NCBI RefSeq assembly: GCF_005166025.1
Contig: NZ_CP028923.1
Location: 1,490,001-1,554,000 of the forward strand
Direction of reading: 5' to 3'
Length of the DNA stretch: 64,000 nucleotides
DNA from: Mangrovivirga cuniculi
Lineage (GTDB): Bacteria > Bacteroidota > Bacteroidia > Cytophagales > Cyclobacteriaceae
Positions 15,598 through 24,588 of this stretch are shown in pieces. The position numbers and the translations under genes were made by a program. Below the pieces are notes generated by a model. The model did not search any database, was not told where the DNA came from, and was given only the letters and a program-made list of their open reading frames with translations. Each line of letters starts with the position of its first letter. Within the stretch, counting starts at the first letter, position 1.

Positions 15598-16656
15598 ATG
15601 AAATCTTGCTTAGCTGTTTTTATCTTCTCATTGATTTCCAATTGCTTAATTGCGCAGGTGCCTAATGATAATATACAGGACAGGATGAAGCTAAAAATAG
15701 GGGAGGTTGCCCATTCTAAAACGGATGATTGCACCGTCCAGTTCAACTGCATCGATCAGAGTGTTACCGGTACCTGCCTGATTTATCACAATGACCAGTG
15801 GTTTGAATTTAATTCGGGTAATCATCAAAAGCTATTTCTCAATGTTTATAATCAGCAGTGCAGAGATCTAAAAGGGGTTCAGGTGGTCGTAGTGCAAGGT
15901 ACACCCTGCGATAAAAAATCTTATGACCTGATAACATGTGCTTCATTTGGAAACCAGGATGATGTCTTTTTAACCCTCGATAATTTAAAAAAGAATACTG
16001 ATTACCTGGTGCTCATCGATGGATACCTCAATGATTTCTGCCGGTTTAATATCCAGGTAGGAGAGGAGGCGAAAGGTATTCCTGTCAACCAATACCTGAA
16101 ATTGCCTTTTAAAGCAGCAAATAATAACGGTGTAATTAAATTTGATTGGCTTTTGCCTGATTCCATTCGGTCTGAAGTAGAAAAGTTTGAGATCTATCAG
16201 AGAACAGGGGCAAGGTTTAAAAGTGCTCTGATCAAAACCATCAATGTAAAAGACTATGCTTATGGCAATTCGGAAGGTAATTATTCCTTTATTGATACAA
16301 TAAGTAGTGATACCAGCTATCATTATAAAATCGTCGCAAGGCATTTAAACGGAGCAGCAGATATTGTTTCTGAATATCTCATCACAACAGAAGATGAACT
16401 GGTACCTCTTAAAGTTTCTGAAAGTATAATTCCGTCAATTAAAATCAGAAAGAAAGACCAGGTAACAGTATTAGTAAGAGATTTTTATTCAAGGAAGGTA
16501 ATTAAAACCTTTCAGTACATCGGCAGGGAAATTCCGGAAGAGGGCTTTTTAATCAATAAGGCTCAATACAAAAACCTGGGATTAGAAAGATTGAGAATTG
16601 AAATCATAAATAATGATTCTGGTCGAAAGGAAGAAATATATTTAGATATAAAGTAG
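15598..16656 (+). CDS. Secreted protein with a fibronectin-III-like domain, function unknown
   Basis: 352 residues with a clear signal peptide (MKSCLAVFIFSLISNCLIAQ). The N-terminal half, about 40-160, holds several cysteines and reads like a beta-sandwich (VTGTCLIYHNDQWFEF), as in proteins scored for proprotein-convertase-like or DUF-type beta domains. Residues about 165-265 resemble a fibronectin type III fold (FDWLLPDSIRSEVEKFEIYQ ... SYHYKIVARHLNG). The last ~80 residues are also beta-rich. I see no catalytic motif. It converges with the HD gene, leaving nine bases between the stops. Confidence 0.65.
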   Translation: MKSCLAVFIFSLISNCLIAQVPNDNIQDRMKLKIGEVAHSKTDDCTVQFNCIDQSVTGTCLIYHNDQWFEFNSGNHQKLFLNVYNQQCRDLKGVQVVVVQGTPCDKKSYDLITCASFGNQDDVFLTLDNLKKNTDYLVLIDGYLNDFCRFNIQVGEEAKGIPVNQYLKLPFKAANNNGVIKFDWLLPDSIRSEVEKFEIYQRTGARFKSALIKTINVKDYAYGNSEGNYSFIDTISSDTSYHYKIVARHLNGAADIVSEYLITTEDELVPLKVSESIIPSIKIRKKDQVTVLVRDFYSRKVIKTFQYIGREIPEEGFLINKAQYKNLGLERLRIEIINNDSGRKEEIYLDIK

Positions 16657-16665
16657 CAAGGTTTG

Positions 16666-17256
16666 TCAACCTGAATTAATTACTGCTTGTTTTAATTCAT
16701 TTAATCGCTTTTGCTTTTCTGGTTCCCTATGCTCTATCGCAAAATCTGTATGATAGTGGTGTTTTTCAAGGAAGTTTATTTGAGCTTTATTCCAGTCATC
16801 GATCGAATCAATAACACCGAACCCTTTTAATTCTTTGAAAAGCTGGTTACTGATTTCATAAAACTCATCCCCACCCAGGTAGTCAAGGTCAGCATCACAA
16901 ATAATTCTTTCAAGATCGGTTTTAGGCGATTGCGGTATTTTTGTTGCCATGATTAAACCGGCGACTAAGGTGATTTCATCATCCGTATAACCGTATTTTC
17001 TCATTATTTCAGTTGTAATCACCACTCCGTGCTCTTCGTGATTTTTGTTTGAAACGGTAAATCCAATATCATGGGTAAGAGCTCCAATTCGCAATAATTC
17101 CGCCCGATGGCGGTCAATTTTATCTCGCTCGATGTATTCATTGCATACATCGTAAACCCCTAGTGTATGATCTATACTATGATAATATAATTTATCAGAT
17201 AGTTTATTTCTTAAAATATCTAATGCATGTTCTTTTACCTTTGTGAATGCATCCAT
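16666..17256 (-). CDS. HD-domain phosphohydrolase, last gene of a cyclic-nucleotide operon
   Basis: 196 residues with the HD-superfamily metal site: YHSIDHT (His about 29), THDIG (HD about 57-58), the helix NHEEHG, and CDAD. HD proteins of this kind hydrolyse phosphoesters, often cyclic nucleotides or nucleotides. In other Bacteroidota the same kind of HD domain is joined in one protein to the Pycsar transmembrane effector domain; here the two are separate neighbours 21 bases apart (recalled family knowledge). A role in clearing the nucleotide signal made by the upstream cyclase is therefore plausible but is inference. Confidence 0.75.
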   Translation of the reverse strand: MDAFTKVKEHALDILRNKLSDKLYYHSIDHTLGVYDVCNEYIERDKIDRHRAELLRIGALTHDIGFTVSNKNHEEHGVVITTEIMRKYGYTDDEITLVAGLIMATKIPQSPKTDLERIICDADLDYLGGDEFYEISNQLFKELKGFGVIDSIDDWNKAQINFLEKHHYHTDFAIEHREPEKQKRLNELKQAVINSG

Positions 17257-17277
17257 TACTAAAAAATTAAATAATAG

Positions 17278-17814
17278 CTACAGAAATATTACCCAATACA
17301 ATAATATAAGGATCAGAGCAATAAAACTGACTGCAAAATATTTTATTGATAATTGTACGCTCGCAAACTTTTTGTCAATGATTTTGCTTTCAATATGAAC
17401 CTGCTGACTCAACTCGAGGCATAACTCTTTAATATCTCCACAAGTTTCAATATAATTTTTATTGAATTCATCTACATCACCAAAAGCATATATCGCATCT
17501 CGAAAGAAAAATACATTACTTTTATAATTTAACACCATTCTTGGCATAAAACACCTAAAACAGTAATAAATTGATACTAAAACCAGTAAAATCCATAATC
17601 CGGCAAGAATGAGTACCACAATACTTTCCGCAAAAAGAGCCTGAAAATAGTCGAGGCGATCTACGAAAAGCCCGAGGATTAAACTATGAAATGAAAATAT
17701 CACACCTGCTTTTAACTCAGATGCTCTGATTAGTCGTTCGAGGCGTTCTAATTGTAACCAGTAATTTTGAGGATCCTGGTCTCCGTATTTTATATTCTCC
17801 TTAGTTTCTGCCAT
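17278..17814 (-). CDS. Pycsar-type transmembrane effector homologue (PycTM/DUF5706-like)
   Basis: 178 residues. RASELKAGVIFSFHSLILGL near residues 31-50 matches the start of the PycTM domain, followed by a second long hydrophobic segment (about 63-90), NVFFFRDAIYAF (about 99-110), a soluble helical stretch with LSQQVHIESKIIDKKF (about 134-150), and a last membrane helix at 155-178. In Pycsar defence, PycTM binds a cyclic mononucleotide and damages the inner membrane, stopping phage growth by killing the cell. It lies 26 bases after a nucleotide cyclase and 21 bases before an HD phosphohydrolase. The cyclase is of ordinary adenylate type, so a signalling role other than defence is possible. 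Confidence 0.65.
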   Translation of the reverse strand: MAETKENIKYGDQDPQNYWLQLERLERLIRASELKAGVIFSFHSLILGLFVDRLDYFQALFAESIVVLILAGLWILLVLVSIYYCFRCFMPRMVLNYKSNVFFFRDAIYAFGDVDEFNKNYIETCGDIKELCLELSQQVHIESKIIDKKFASVQLSIKYFAVSFIALILILLYWVIFL

Positions 17815-17840
17815 TTATGATTTTAAGTGGCTTCTTTAAT

Positions 17841-19819
17841 TTAAGAAATTTTTCCTGAATGTTTTAAATTGGCATCTATTTCTTCCTCATTTTTAATCCC
17901 TTCTACAAAATACATGTTCAACTGCCCTTTATTCTTCACATCCAGTGCACCTCGATATGAACATTCAAATTTATCTTTTACTAATTCGTAAGTTGTTTCA
18001 GAAATATTAATCTTGCCAGGTGTGGATGATGATTCCATTCTCGCAGCCACATTCACAGTATCTCCCCAGATATCATAAGCGAATTTTTTAATTCCTACAA
18101 CCCCGGCAACTACCGGACCGGTATTAATACCTATTCTTACTTCAAAAGGAAATATCTCCGGCTGATCCTTTTTCACATTATTAACTATTTCAATAATCTC
18201 CATAGCCGCCAGAACAACATTTTCAGGGTTATGATTGTCAGGGAAAGGCATTCCTGAGGCACACATATATGCATCGCCAATAGTTTTTATTTTTTCGATG
18301 CCATATTTTTCCATTATTGCATCGAATTCAGCAAAATAATAGTCCACACTTTTCACCAGGTCTTCTGGGGAAAGAGTTTCAGAATAATATGTAAACCCTT
18401 TAAAATCGGTGAACATCACGGTAACCTCATCAAATCTCTTTGCCTTTACTTTACCATATTGTTTTAGTTCGTTGGCTGTTTCTTTTGGTAAAATATTCAG
18501 TAAAAGATTATCTGATCTGGCTTTCTCAATATTGATAAGTCTGTTGGTCTTTTGAATAAATCTATACCTGTTAAAAAGCCCGAGAGCAATAATAAATATT
18601 AACCCTGCACCGATTCCAGTAGCTAAAGTCAGGTTTTTTTGACGCTTTTCATTTAATTGGGCAATTTCTCTTTCCTTTTCCAGTAAACCTATTTGATTTT
18701 GTTTTTTATCCAGTTCAAATTCAAATTGTAGGCCCCTGATGCGATCATCAGTAGCTATATTAAAAAGAGAGTCTTTCTGTGCCAGGTATTGTTCATGAAA
18801 AACCAGCGCTTTTTCATAATCTTCTTTTTGCTGATACGCTTTGTATAAACCCAGGTAAACATCCCGGAGTTCTCCGGAAATCCCCATACTTAAAGCTATT
18901 TTTTCTGCTTTTTGATAACTGTCGATTGCTTTATCGGGATCTGTCTTCAGATAGATGTCGCCAAGAGAAAGTAAGGATTGAACATGATCCAGCTGCAATT
19001 CATTATCAATAGCGTATTGGTTAGCCTTATTAAGATATTCTACAGCTTTCTGATCATTATTTAAAGCAGTTTCAATCCTGCCGAGCATGATGAGGTTATA
19101 GGCGTAATCCAGACTATTTTCACTCAGGGGTATAGTTTTTTCGAACTTATCTAAAGCTTCTTCAAATTTATCCTGCTTGAAATAAACTTCCCCGATACCC
19201 ATGAGTTGACCAGCCGTAAGTTGATTGTTGTTTAGCCCTGGAATGTATTCATCCATCCGCTGATAATAAGTTAATGCTTTTCATAATTTTTCATTTGAGC
19301 ATATACGCCGCCAATATTGGCAAGGCTTGTAGCTATTCGGACAGGGTTTTCTTGTTTTTCTGCAATACTCAGTGATTCGAGATAATATTCCAATGCCTTC
19401 GCCTGGTTTCCTGCACTGTAAAATATTGCCCCGATATTATTAGCCATGTTTGACATCCCATCGAGATCATTTATTTCGCCAAATACTTCGTGCGCTTCAG
19501 TCCAGGTTTCTAATACTGCGCTATATTTTCCCTGGTAAAATTCCGCCATGCCAATCTGCTTGAGAGCCTGGGCTTCACCTGAACGATATTTAATATCCCT
19601 GCTTAATGAAAGTGCATCTTCTGCTATCTCTTTCGATTTACCAAGGTCTCCTTCGTTTCTAAATTCAACACTCAGACCGATCAGGTGGTTAACTTTGGTA
19701 GTATCCAGGTCAGCTTGCTCTATGAGATCATTTATACTATCAACAGCATCAGTTTGACCCTCACAAAGGAAGGTCAAACTGAATGTTATTATTAGTATTG
19801 TCTGAGTTATATACTTCAT
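17841..19819 (-). CDS. TPR-membrane-adenylate cyclase protein (one frameshift in sequence)
   Basis: Two abutting frames, 19819-19271 and 19256-17841, make one protein. Adding one base to the T run at 19278-19281 lets NYEK continue as ALTYYQRMDEY, completing a TPR. The whole is about 660 residues: signal peptide (MKYITQTILIITFSLTFLCE), TPR repeats, a coiled coil (DKKQNQIGLLEKEREIAQL), a membrane helix (LATGIGAGLIFIIALGLF), and a class III cyclase domain. The domain has both metal Asp residues (in FTDF and GDAY), the adenine-recognising Lys (IKTIGD) and Asp (YDIWGD), and the Asn and Arg of VNVAAR. That set predicts ATP as substrate. The TPRs would lie outside the cytoplasm. It opens an operon with the effector and HD genes, and starts six bases after the subtilase stop. 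Confidence 0.85.
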
Positions 19820-19825
19820 AGTTTG

Positions 19826-22800
19826 TTATTCTTTCATTATTGAGAATGTCTGTACTCCGGATTTACTGGTACACCTGATGACGTACATTCCATTTTGGTA
19901 ATTCGTGAAATCTATTTCAATACTCGTGCCTATGCCCACCGGAATGATTGCTGAGGTAAAGAAATTGCCGTAATAATCAAACACTTCAACGGTAGTCTCA
20001 TCTTCAAAATTCTTCTCAACTGTCAGGTAGGTCTGAACCGGATTAGGATAAATATTGTACGCTTCTGTTCCCTCACCACTATCACACTTATTTGAAGAAG
20101 AACTTGCATCACTACTGGTGGAGGTTTTATTAGTGCTCTCACGCGAGGTCAGATTCCATTTCAGATCATTGCCATCAAAGCGTATTTTAAATGTTCCTTC
20201 ACCTGACAAGAAAATTTTTGGTAGAGAACCGGATCTTTCCGCTGATCCACTTAAGTAATTATCCGGACCTTCGAGGATATAAATAGTATAATCATTTGGA
20301 TTCAAATATCTGAAATTAGCTACATAAACCAGCCCATCAGGATCGTCTGGATTATACTCTACGCAATCGAGATAAGTCCTTATTTTTCTCATATTTTCAT
20401 CATCTACGTTTATATACAATTTAGCATCATTGAGATACTGTACTGCATAATTTTTAGGATCCCGGATTTTAATATCGTATAACCCGACATCTCCGGATTG
20501 ATACTCGTTGCCATTCTGGTCAACAAAATAAAAATCAATACCGGATGGAAAAACACTGCCGGTTGAATCCTGGTAAACATATCCGGAAAATTGAACCTTA
20601 ATGCTATCAGGATTAATTTCTTCGCCCTGGGTTATCATATAATCTCCAATTGAAGCGAAAAGATCTGCTTTTGTAATAGTGAGTCTTCCGGAGGCGTATG
20701 TGTTTTGCAGGTTTGCAGCTACAGGACCGATAAATGCACCAGGGAATGTATAATGTAAGCTGTCAGGATGTGTGACATCTAATCCTGTAATTAGATCCAT
20801 CGAATATAATTTTTGAACTCCATTTTCTTCAGTGTCGGTGGAAGCATCTTCTGCATCGACAATTGTAAATGTAGAACCGTATTCCGTTTTATCGGTTTCA
20901 TCACCACGCCCGGTATCATTAACTATTGCTCTGAATTTATTTTCCAGGCTTAGTTCAACATTATTTCCCAGCAGGTCAGCAGTATTCACAATCGCTCGAA
21001 ACTTATTAACTATTGCACGGAACTTATTGGTAGTTCCATCATCAAGGGCAGCATCGTAATCTACAAAGTGATCTGTTTCCAGCTCGATTACATTCATTCC
21101 GTTTACGATGGCTCTGAATTTGTTTTGAATGGTTCTTTCTGTTGTTGTCCAGCTAGCGTCCTGTAAATAGGAAAGTATGTCAACCTCGTTTACGATGGCT
21201 CTGAATTTATTGATAATTATTAAGGTGTTTTCTTCAAAGAAAGTTGATTGATAATCTGTGGATACCAGTGAAAGAAAATCAGCTGGATCTGCTATGCTTG
21301 TCGGATCAAAATCAAATGTTTTGCGCAAGGTAATCGCTTGTCCATACACAAAACTAGTATCGGCAGGAGTTATTTTCATATCATTTTTAAAGACGGTAAA
21401 AATCCCAGATTTAAAGTTTAACTGATATAATTCTTTTTGCTCAGCAGTTAATTCAGTCTCTGTAATTGCCGTAAGCAAATAATTGTTGACATCCGGATAA
21501 GGAAAAACTGCCGGTGTGGTAAACTGAATTGCCGGTAGTCCTGTGCTTTCATAAGTCTGACCCTCAGGTAAACCAGAAACTAGATATTCAAATGATGTGG
21601 CCTGTCCGAAATTTATTGTATCATTTACTGCCTGGATAGATAAAGCCAATTTATTCCCATCAAAGAATCTTAAAGTATTCGAATCACCCCCATCCAGGCC
21701 TGAAGGAGTAGTAGGCTGAGTTTCAACAGTCAGGTCCGGGTTTCCGTCAAATTCAGGGACAATTGCTTTTATATAGCCATCTCCGGTTTCAACTATTGTA
21801 AGTTGTTGCCCATCAAAATTAACAATTGGGTCATCTGGTAAATATTCGCCCAGTATTGTAACGATAAAAGGTTCTGCACTCGGTGTTTTACCATCTTCCA
21901 CGATCAATTTGGTAATCTTTGCTGTTTGAGATGCGATTGCTTTAAAGGCTGCTTCAACGTCAATGAATCCAGCACCTACCTGATCGGGATCGCCACCTGC
22001 ACTGGTTGAAGTGTTTTTCAGTAGAGATAATATAGAGTTATTTTCACTGGTATTATTCAAAGCACTTATATCTGCCGGTAAGCCTTCGGGAAACCAGTCT
22101 CTGGTACCTTGTAATAATAAGGCATGAGCCGCAGCTGCATGAGGAGCCGCAGCTGATGTTCCAAAGAAATTCGGAAAGCCATCACCATCTACATCAGACG
22201 AAAAATCCACGACGTTAATATTTCCTCCGTCAGGAGCAAGGAAATCAGCCTGAACAACCTGTCCGTTAGGTAGTGTTCCTCCATAAGATGAAAATGGTTG
22301 TGCCTCAGGAGAGGTATTTGCATAATACGATGCACCGACTGTTGCTACTTCCGGAGTCATCTGGTGTCCACCAATAGTGGAGGCTCCGGCATATTCTGTA
22401 AACTCCAGACCATTGGCCACGTAGGCTACAAGTCTTATAGCAAGTCCTTCAGGAGCAGGGCCATTGGCACTGGTAATCACAATATTTGCCTCACCAGCCT
22501 CAAGTGCTTCAAATACAGCTATTTCACCAGCGTCTTCTCCAGTGCTAAAGCGATTTATGTTCACCAATAGATTATTATTGTCATCTACCACATAAAAATC
22601 AAGGTCAGTACTGGCTCCGGTTGTTATATCTTCACTGGAAAAAGGCTCTGACCAATGCATCGTCACAAGGAATACACCAGGAGTCACTGAAAATTTCATT
22701 TTTATATCTTCAGATCCATCCGGGTTTGTGCCAAAAACGTGTGCCCGGGTATCAGATCCGGGAGGGATAAAATCAAAGTCGGGAACAGAGGAAGAGTTTT

Positions 22801-24169
22801 TGAAGGTTGCTTGATATGCTTTATCATAAAAGTTACCTACAGAGCTGTATACTATCTTATCAGGAAGTGCAGAAAAATCCTGCATTAATGATCCAATCCG
22901 GGTTGTTCCAAATAATGGTGCGTTAACAAATGAGATGTCATCGAAGATAATATCAGCTCCTGCATCAACTAAATTTTGAAAGTTAACTTCAAAACTTTTT
23001 TGAGTGATTGTGCCTGTACTAAAAAGTAATTCTGCTCCGGGAGCCACATCGTGAAAAGTTTGCAGCATTGCTCTTCCCTCATCAGAAGTAGGTCCGTAAG
23101 GATAATCGAATGTCACATTTACAGGTAAGTCATATCCATTTGGATTACCTATCCCTGGTAGATCTCCGTTTTCAACATCCACCTGTGCACGTGATTTTCC
23201 TGAAGCAGCAGGTTGAGTATCAAATCCATTAGACATCGCTGCAGCTTTTACACCCGTACCATCTATGAATGCGGGCTCACCATCTACTAATGTTCGGAAT
23301 GATTCTCTTACAATGTCTGAACGTTGAGTTGTGTCCCCCTGGGTGGTGGTGATTCCAACATTGTTCTGTCCCGGATATGCAGACCGTGCAAAATTAAATG
23401 CTTCACCGTATGAATTTAATTGATTTAACCTGGCTATCGGGAAAAAAACATCGATCGAAGGTAAATTTTTTGCAATTATAATATCGGGATCAATGATGAA
23501 ATCTGAGCTAAGTGGATCAGTTGAATAAACCAGCCCAAATGTATTCTGTAATATGTCCAGAGAATTTTGAAGCTGTCCCGGATTGTAGATTATCTCAATG
23601 ATCACCTTATCACCTGCATCATTTAATTGGTAAACTAATTTTGAAGGTATATCTCCTGCATTGCCTTCAAATAATGCATTAAGTTCAGTAGTGGTAACAT
23701 CACCTGATTTTCCATCCTGGTAAGCAGGGACTATTATACCGGACTCTACATCTTTGCACCGACTGGAATTTGCATTAGCGTAAACAATATGGGTTTTTCC
23801 GTTAGGATTAACCACAGTCCATTCGACTGTTTCTTTTTCATTGACTACCTCAGAAAAAGCTCTGTTGACGGTTCCATATTTAAAATTTGTTATAGCTGAT
23901 TTTGATTTGTTGCTTTTTTCAAACTTTACCCTGCTTTTTTCCTCTGAAATCTGTAATCCCTTTCGATTTGGATTTTCGTAACTGAAATTTAAGCTAATAA
24001 GTCCGTTTCCGATCTCTTCTTTACAAGCCCTCACAATAAGATCTTTCGTGCCTTTCTTTTGACCGTAAGAGAAACAGGGTAGAAATATTAATAAGAAGAA
24101 AATAATAAATTCCCTTCTTAAGCCTGTGTTAAAAAGATAGATTAGTTTGGTGGTCTGTATATTAAGCAT
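19826..24169 (-). CDS. Large subtilisin-like secreted protease with NKFRAIVN repeats and T9SS tail
   Basis: 1447 residues. Signal peptide around 19-36 (FIIFFLLIFLPCFSYG). The S8-like region spans about 300-750, with Asp317 in SNGFD, DEGRAMLQ at 363-370 where classical subtilisins have the His motif, and GTSAAAPH with Ser672. A TIG/IPT-like domain lies around 755-845. MBG-like beta domains follow, one interrupted by five copies of NKFRAIVN (987-994, 1016-1023, 1048-1055, 1055-1062, 1077-1084), and another MBG-like part lies near 1165-1260. The end, NIYPNPVQTYLTVEK to FSIMKE, is a type A T9SS sorting domain, so the protein should be exported and anchored at the surface. The missing canonical His suggests an Asp-Glu-Ser type site as in a known branch of S8-like proteins. 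Confidence 0.85.
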   Translation of the reverse strand: MLNIQTTKLIYLFNTGLRREFIIFFLLIFLPCFSYGQKKGTKDLIVRACKEEIGNGLISLNFSYENPNRKGLQISEEKSRVKFEKSNKSKSAITNFKYGTVNRAFSEVVNEKETVEWTVVNPNGKTHIVYANANSSRCKDVESGIIVPAYQDGKSGDVTTTELNALFEGNAGDIPSKLVYQLNDAGDKVIIEIIYNPGQLQNSLDILQNTFGLVYSTDPLSSDFIIDPDIIIAKNLPSIDVFFPIARLNQLNSYGEAFNFARSAYPGQNNVGITTTQGDTTQRSDIVRESFRTLVDGEPAFIDGTGVKAAAMSNGFDTQPAASGKSRAQVDVENGDLPGIGNPNGYDLPVNVTFDYPYGPTSDEGRAMLQTFHDVAPGAELLFSTGTITQKSFEVNFQNLVDAGADIIFDDISFVNAPLFGTTRIGSLMQDFSALPDKIVYSSVGNFYDKAYQATFKNSSSVPDFDFIPPGSDTRAHVFGTNPDGSEDIKMKFSVTPGVFLVTMHWSEPFSSEDITTGASTDLDFYVVDDNNNLLVNINRFSTGEDAGEIAVFEALEAGEANIVITSANGPAPEGLAIRLVAYVANGLEFTEYAGASTIGGHQMTPEVATVGASYYANTSPEAQPFSSYGGTLPNGQVVQADFLAPDGGNINVVDFSSDVDGDGFPNFFGTSAAAPHAAAAHALLLQGTRDWFPEGLPADISALNNTSENNSILSLLKNTSTSAGGDPDQVGAGFIDVEAAFKAIASQTAKITKLIVEDGKTPSAEPFIVTILGEYLPDDPIVNFDGQQLTIVETGDGYIKAIVPEFDGNPDLTVETQPTTPSGLDGGDSNTLRFFDGNKLALSIQAVNDTINFGQATSFEYLVSGLPEGQTYESTGLPAIQFTTPAVFPYPDVNNYLLTAITETELTAEQKELYQLNFKSGIFTVFKNDMKITPADTSFVYGQAITLRKTFDFDPTSIADPADFLSLVSTDYQSTFFEENTLIIINKFRAIVNEVDILSYLQDASWTTTERTIQNKFRAIVNGMNVIELETDHFVDYDAALDDGTTNKFRAIVNKFRAIVNTADLLGNNVELSLENKFRAIVNDTGRGDETDKTEYGSTFTIVDAEDASTDTEENGVQKLYSMDLITGLDVTHPDSLHYTFPGAFIGPVAANLQNTYASGRLTITKADLFASIGDYMITQGEEINPDSIKVQFSGYVYQDSTGSVFPSGIDFYFVDQNGNEYQSGDVGLYDIKIRDPKNYAVQYLNDAKLYINVDDENMRKIRTYLDCVEYNPDDPDGLVYVANFRYLNPNDYTIYILEGPDNYLSGSAERSGSLPKIFLSGEGTFKIRFDGNDLKWNLTSRESTNKTSTSSDASSSSNKCDSGEGTEAYNIYPNPVQTYLTVEKNFEDETTVEVFDYYGNFFTSAIIPVGIGTSIEIDFTNYQNGMYVIRCTSKSGVQTFSIMKE
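20918..21211 (-). repeat. Coding repeat region: five NKFRAIVN motifs
   Basis: Copies lie at 21188-21211, 21101-21124, 21005-21028, 20984-21007 and 20918-20941; two share one Asn. The peptide is identical in all five, while codons differ (for example AAT AAA TTC AGA versus AAT AAG TTT CGA), and linkers between copies are unrelated. That pattern points to selection on the peptide, not to recent DNA duplication. Confidence 0.9.
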
Positions 24170-24588
24170 AACAACTTTTTGATTTAGGTAAATACTACCA
24201 TTAGCATATTGCTCCTAATATTGATTGAAACGCGGGCACATTTGTAAATCACTGTATTGGAATCGTAAAGTTGTTTTGCTCCGTTCGTTTATCGGAATTT
24301 GGCTCTTTATTCACTAATTCCTTAGGTTGACCCCCCTGGCATACCTGGTCAACAATGTGCAGTGATTTACCGGGATTTAGAATATCGATAAAGTTATATT
24401 TTTTCCATGAAATATCAAATTTGCAGACCATTATATTTTTACAATAATTACAGCAGTCGTTTTTTATCAATAAATAAAACCGTATATGGATGATTGAACC
24501 TGATAGTCATAATATAATTGAGAATATACCAGACATGAGTTTATATTAAGAGATCATTCAAACATGACAATTAATAAATAATACTTTT
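24170..24588. other. Divergent intergenic region with nested inverted repeats
   Basis: Lies between the divergent starts of the subtilase and the first M16 gene. GTAAATCACTG at 24244-24254 pairs with CAGTGATTTAC at 24360-24370, and inside it GTTGACC at 24326-24332 pairs with GGTCAAC at 24347-24353. A 73-codon frame on the minus strand across it has no convincing protein character. It could be a structured leader or a worn miniature element. Confidence 0.4.

Noticed and set aside
24249-24470. 73-codon minus-strand frame
   Set aside because: It lies over the nested inverted repeats, has no family-like features and no clear ribosome-binding site; kept as intergenic.
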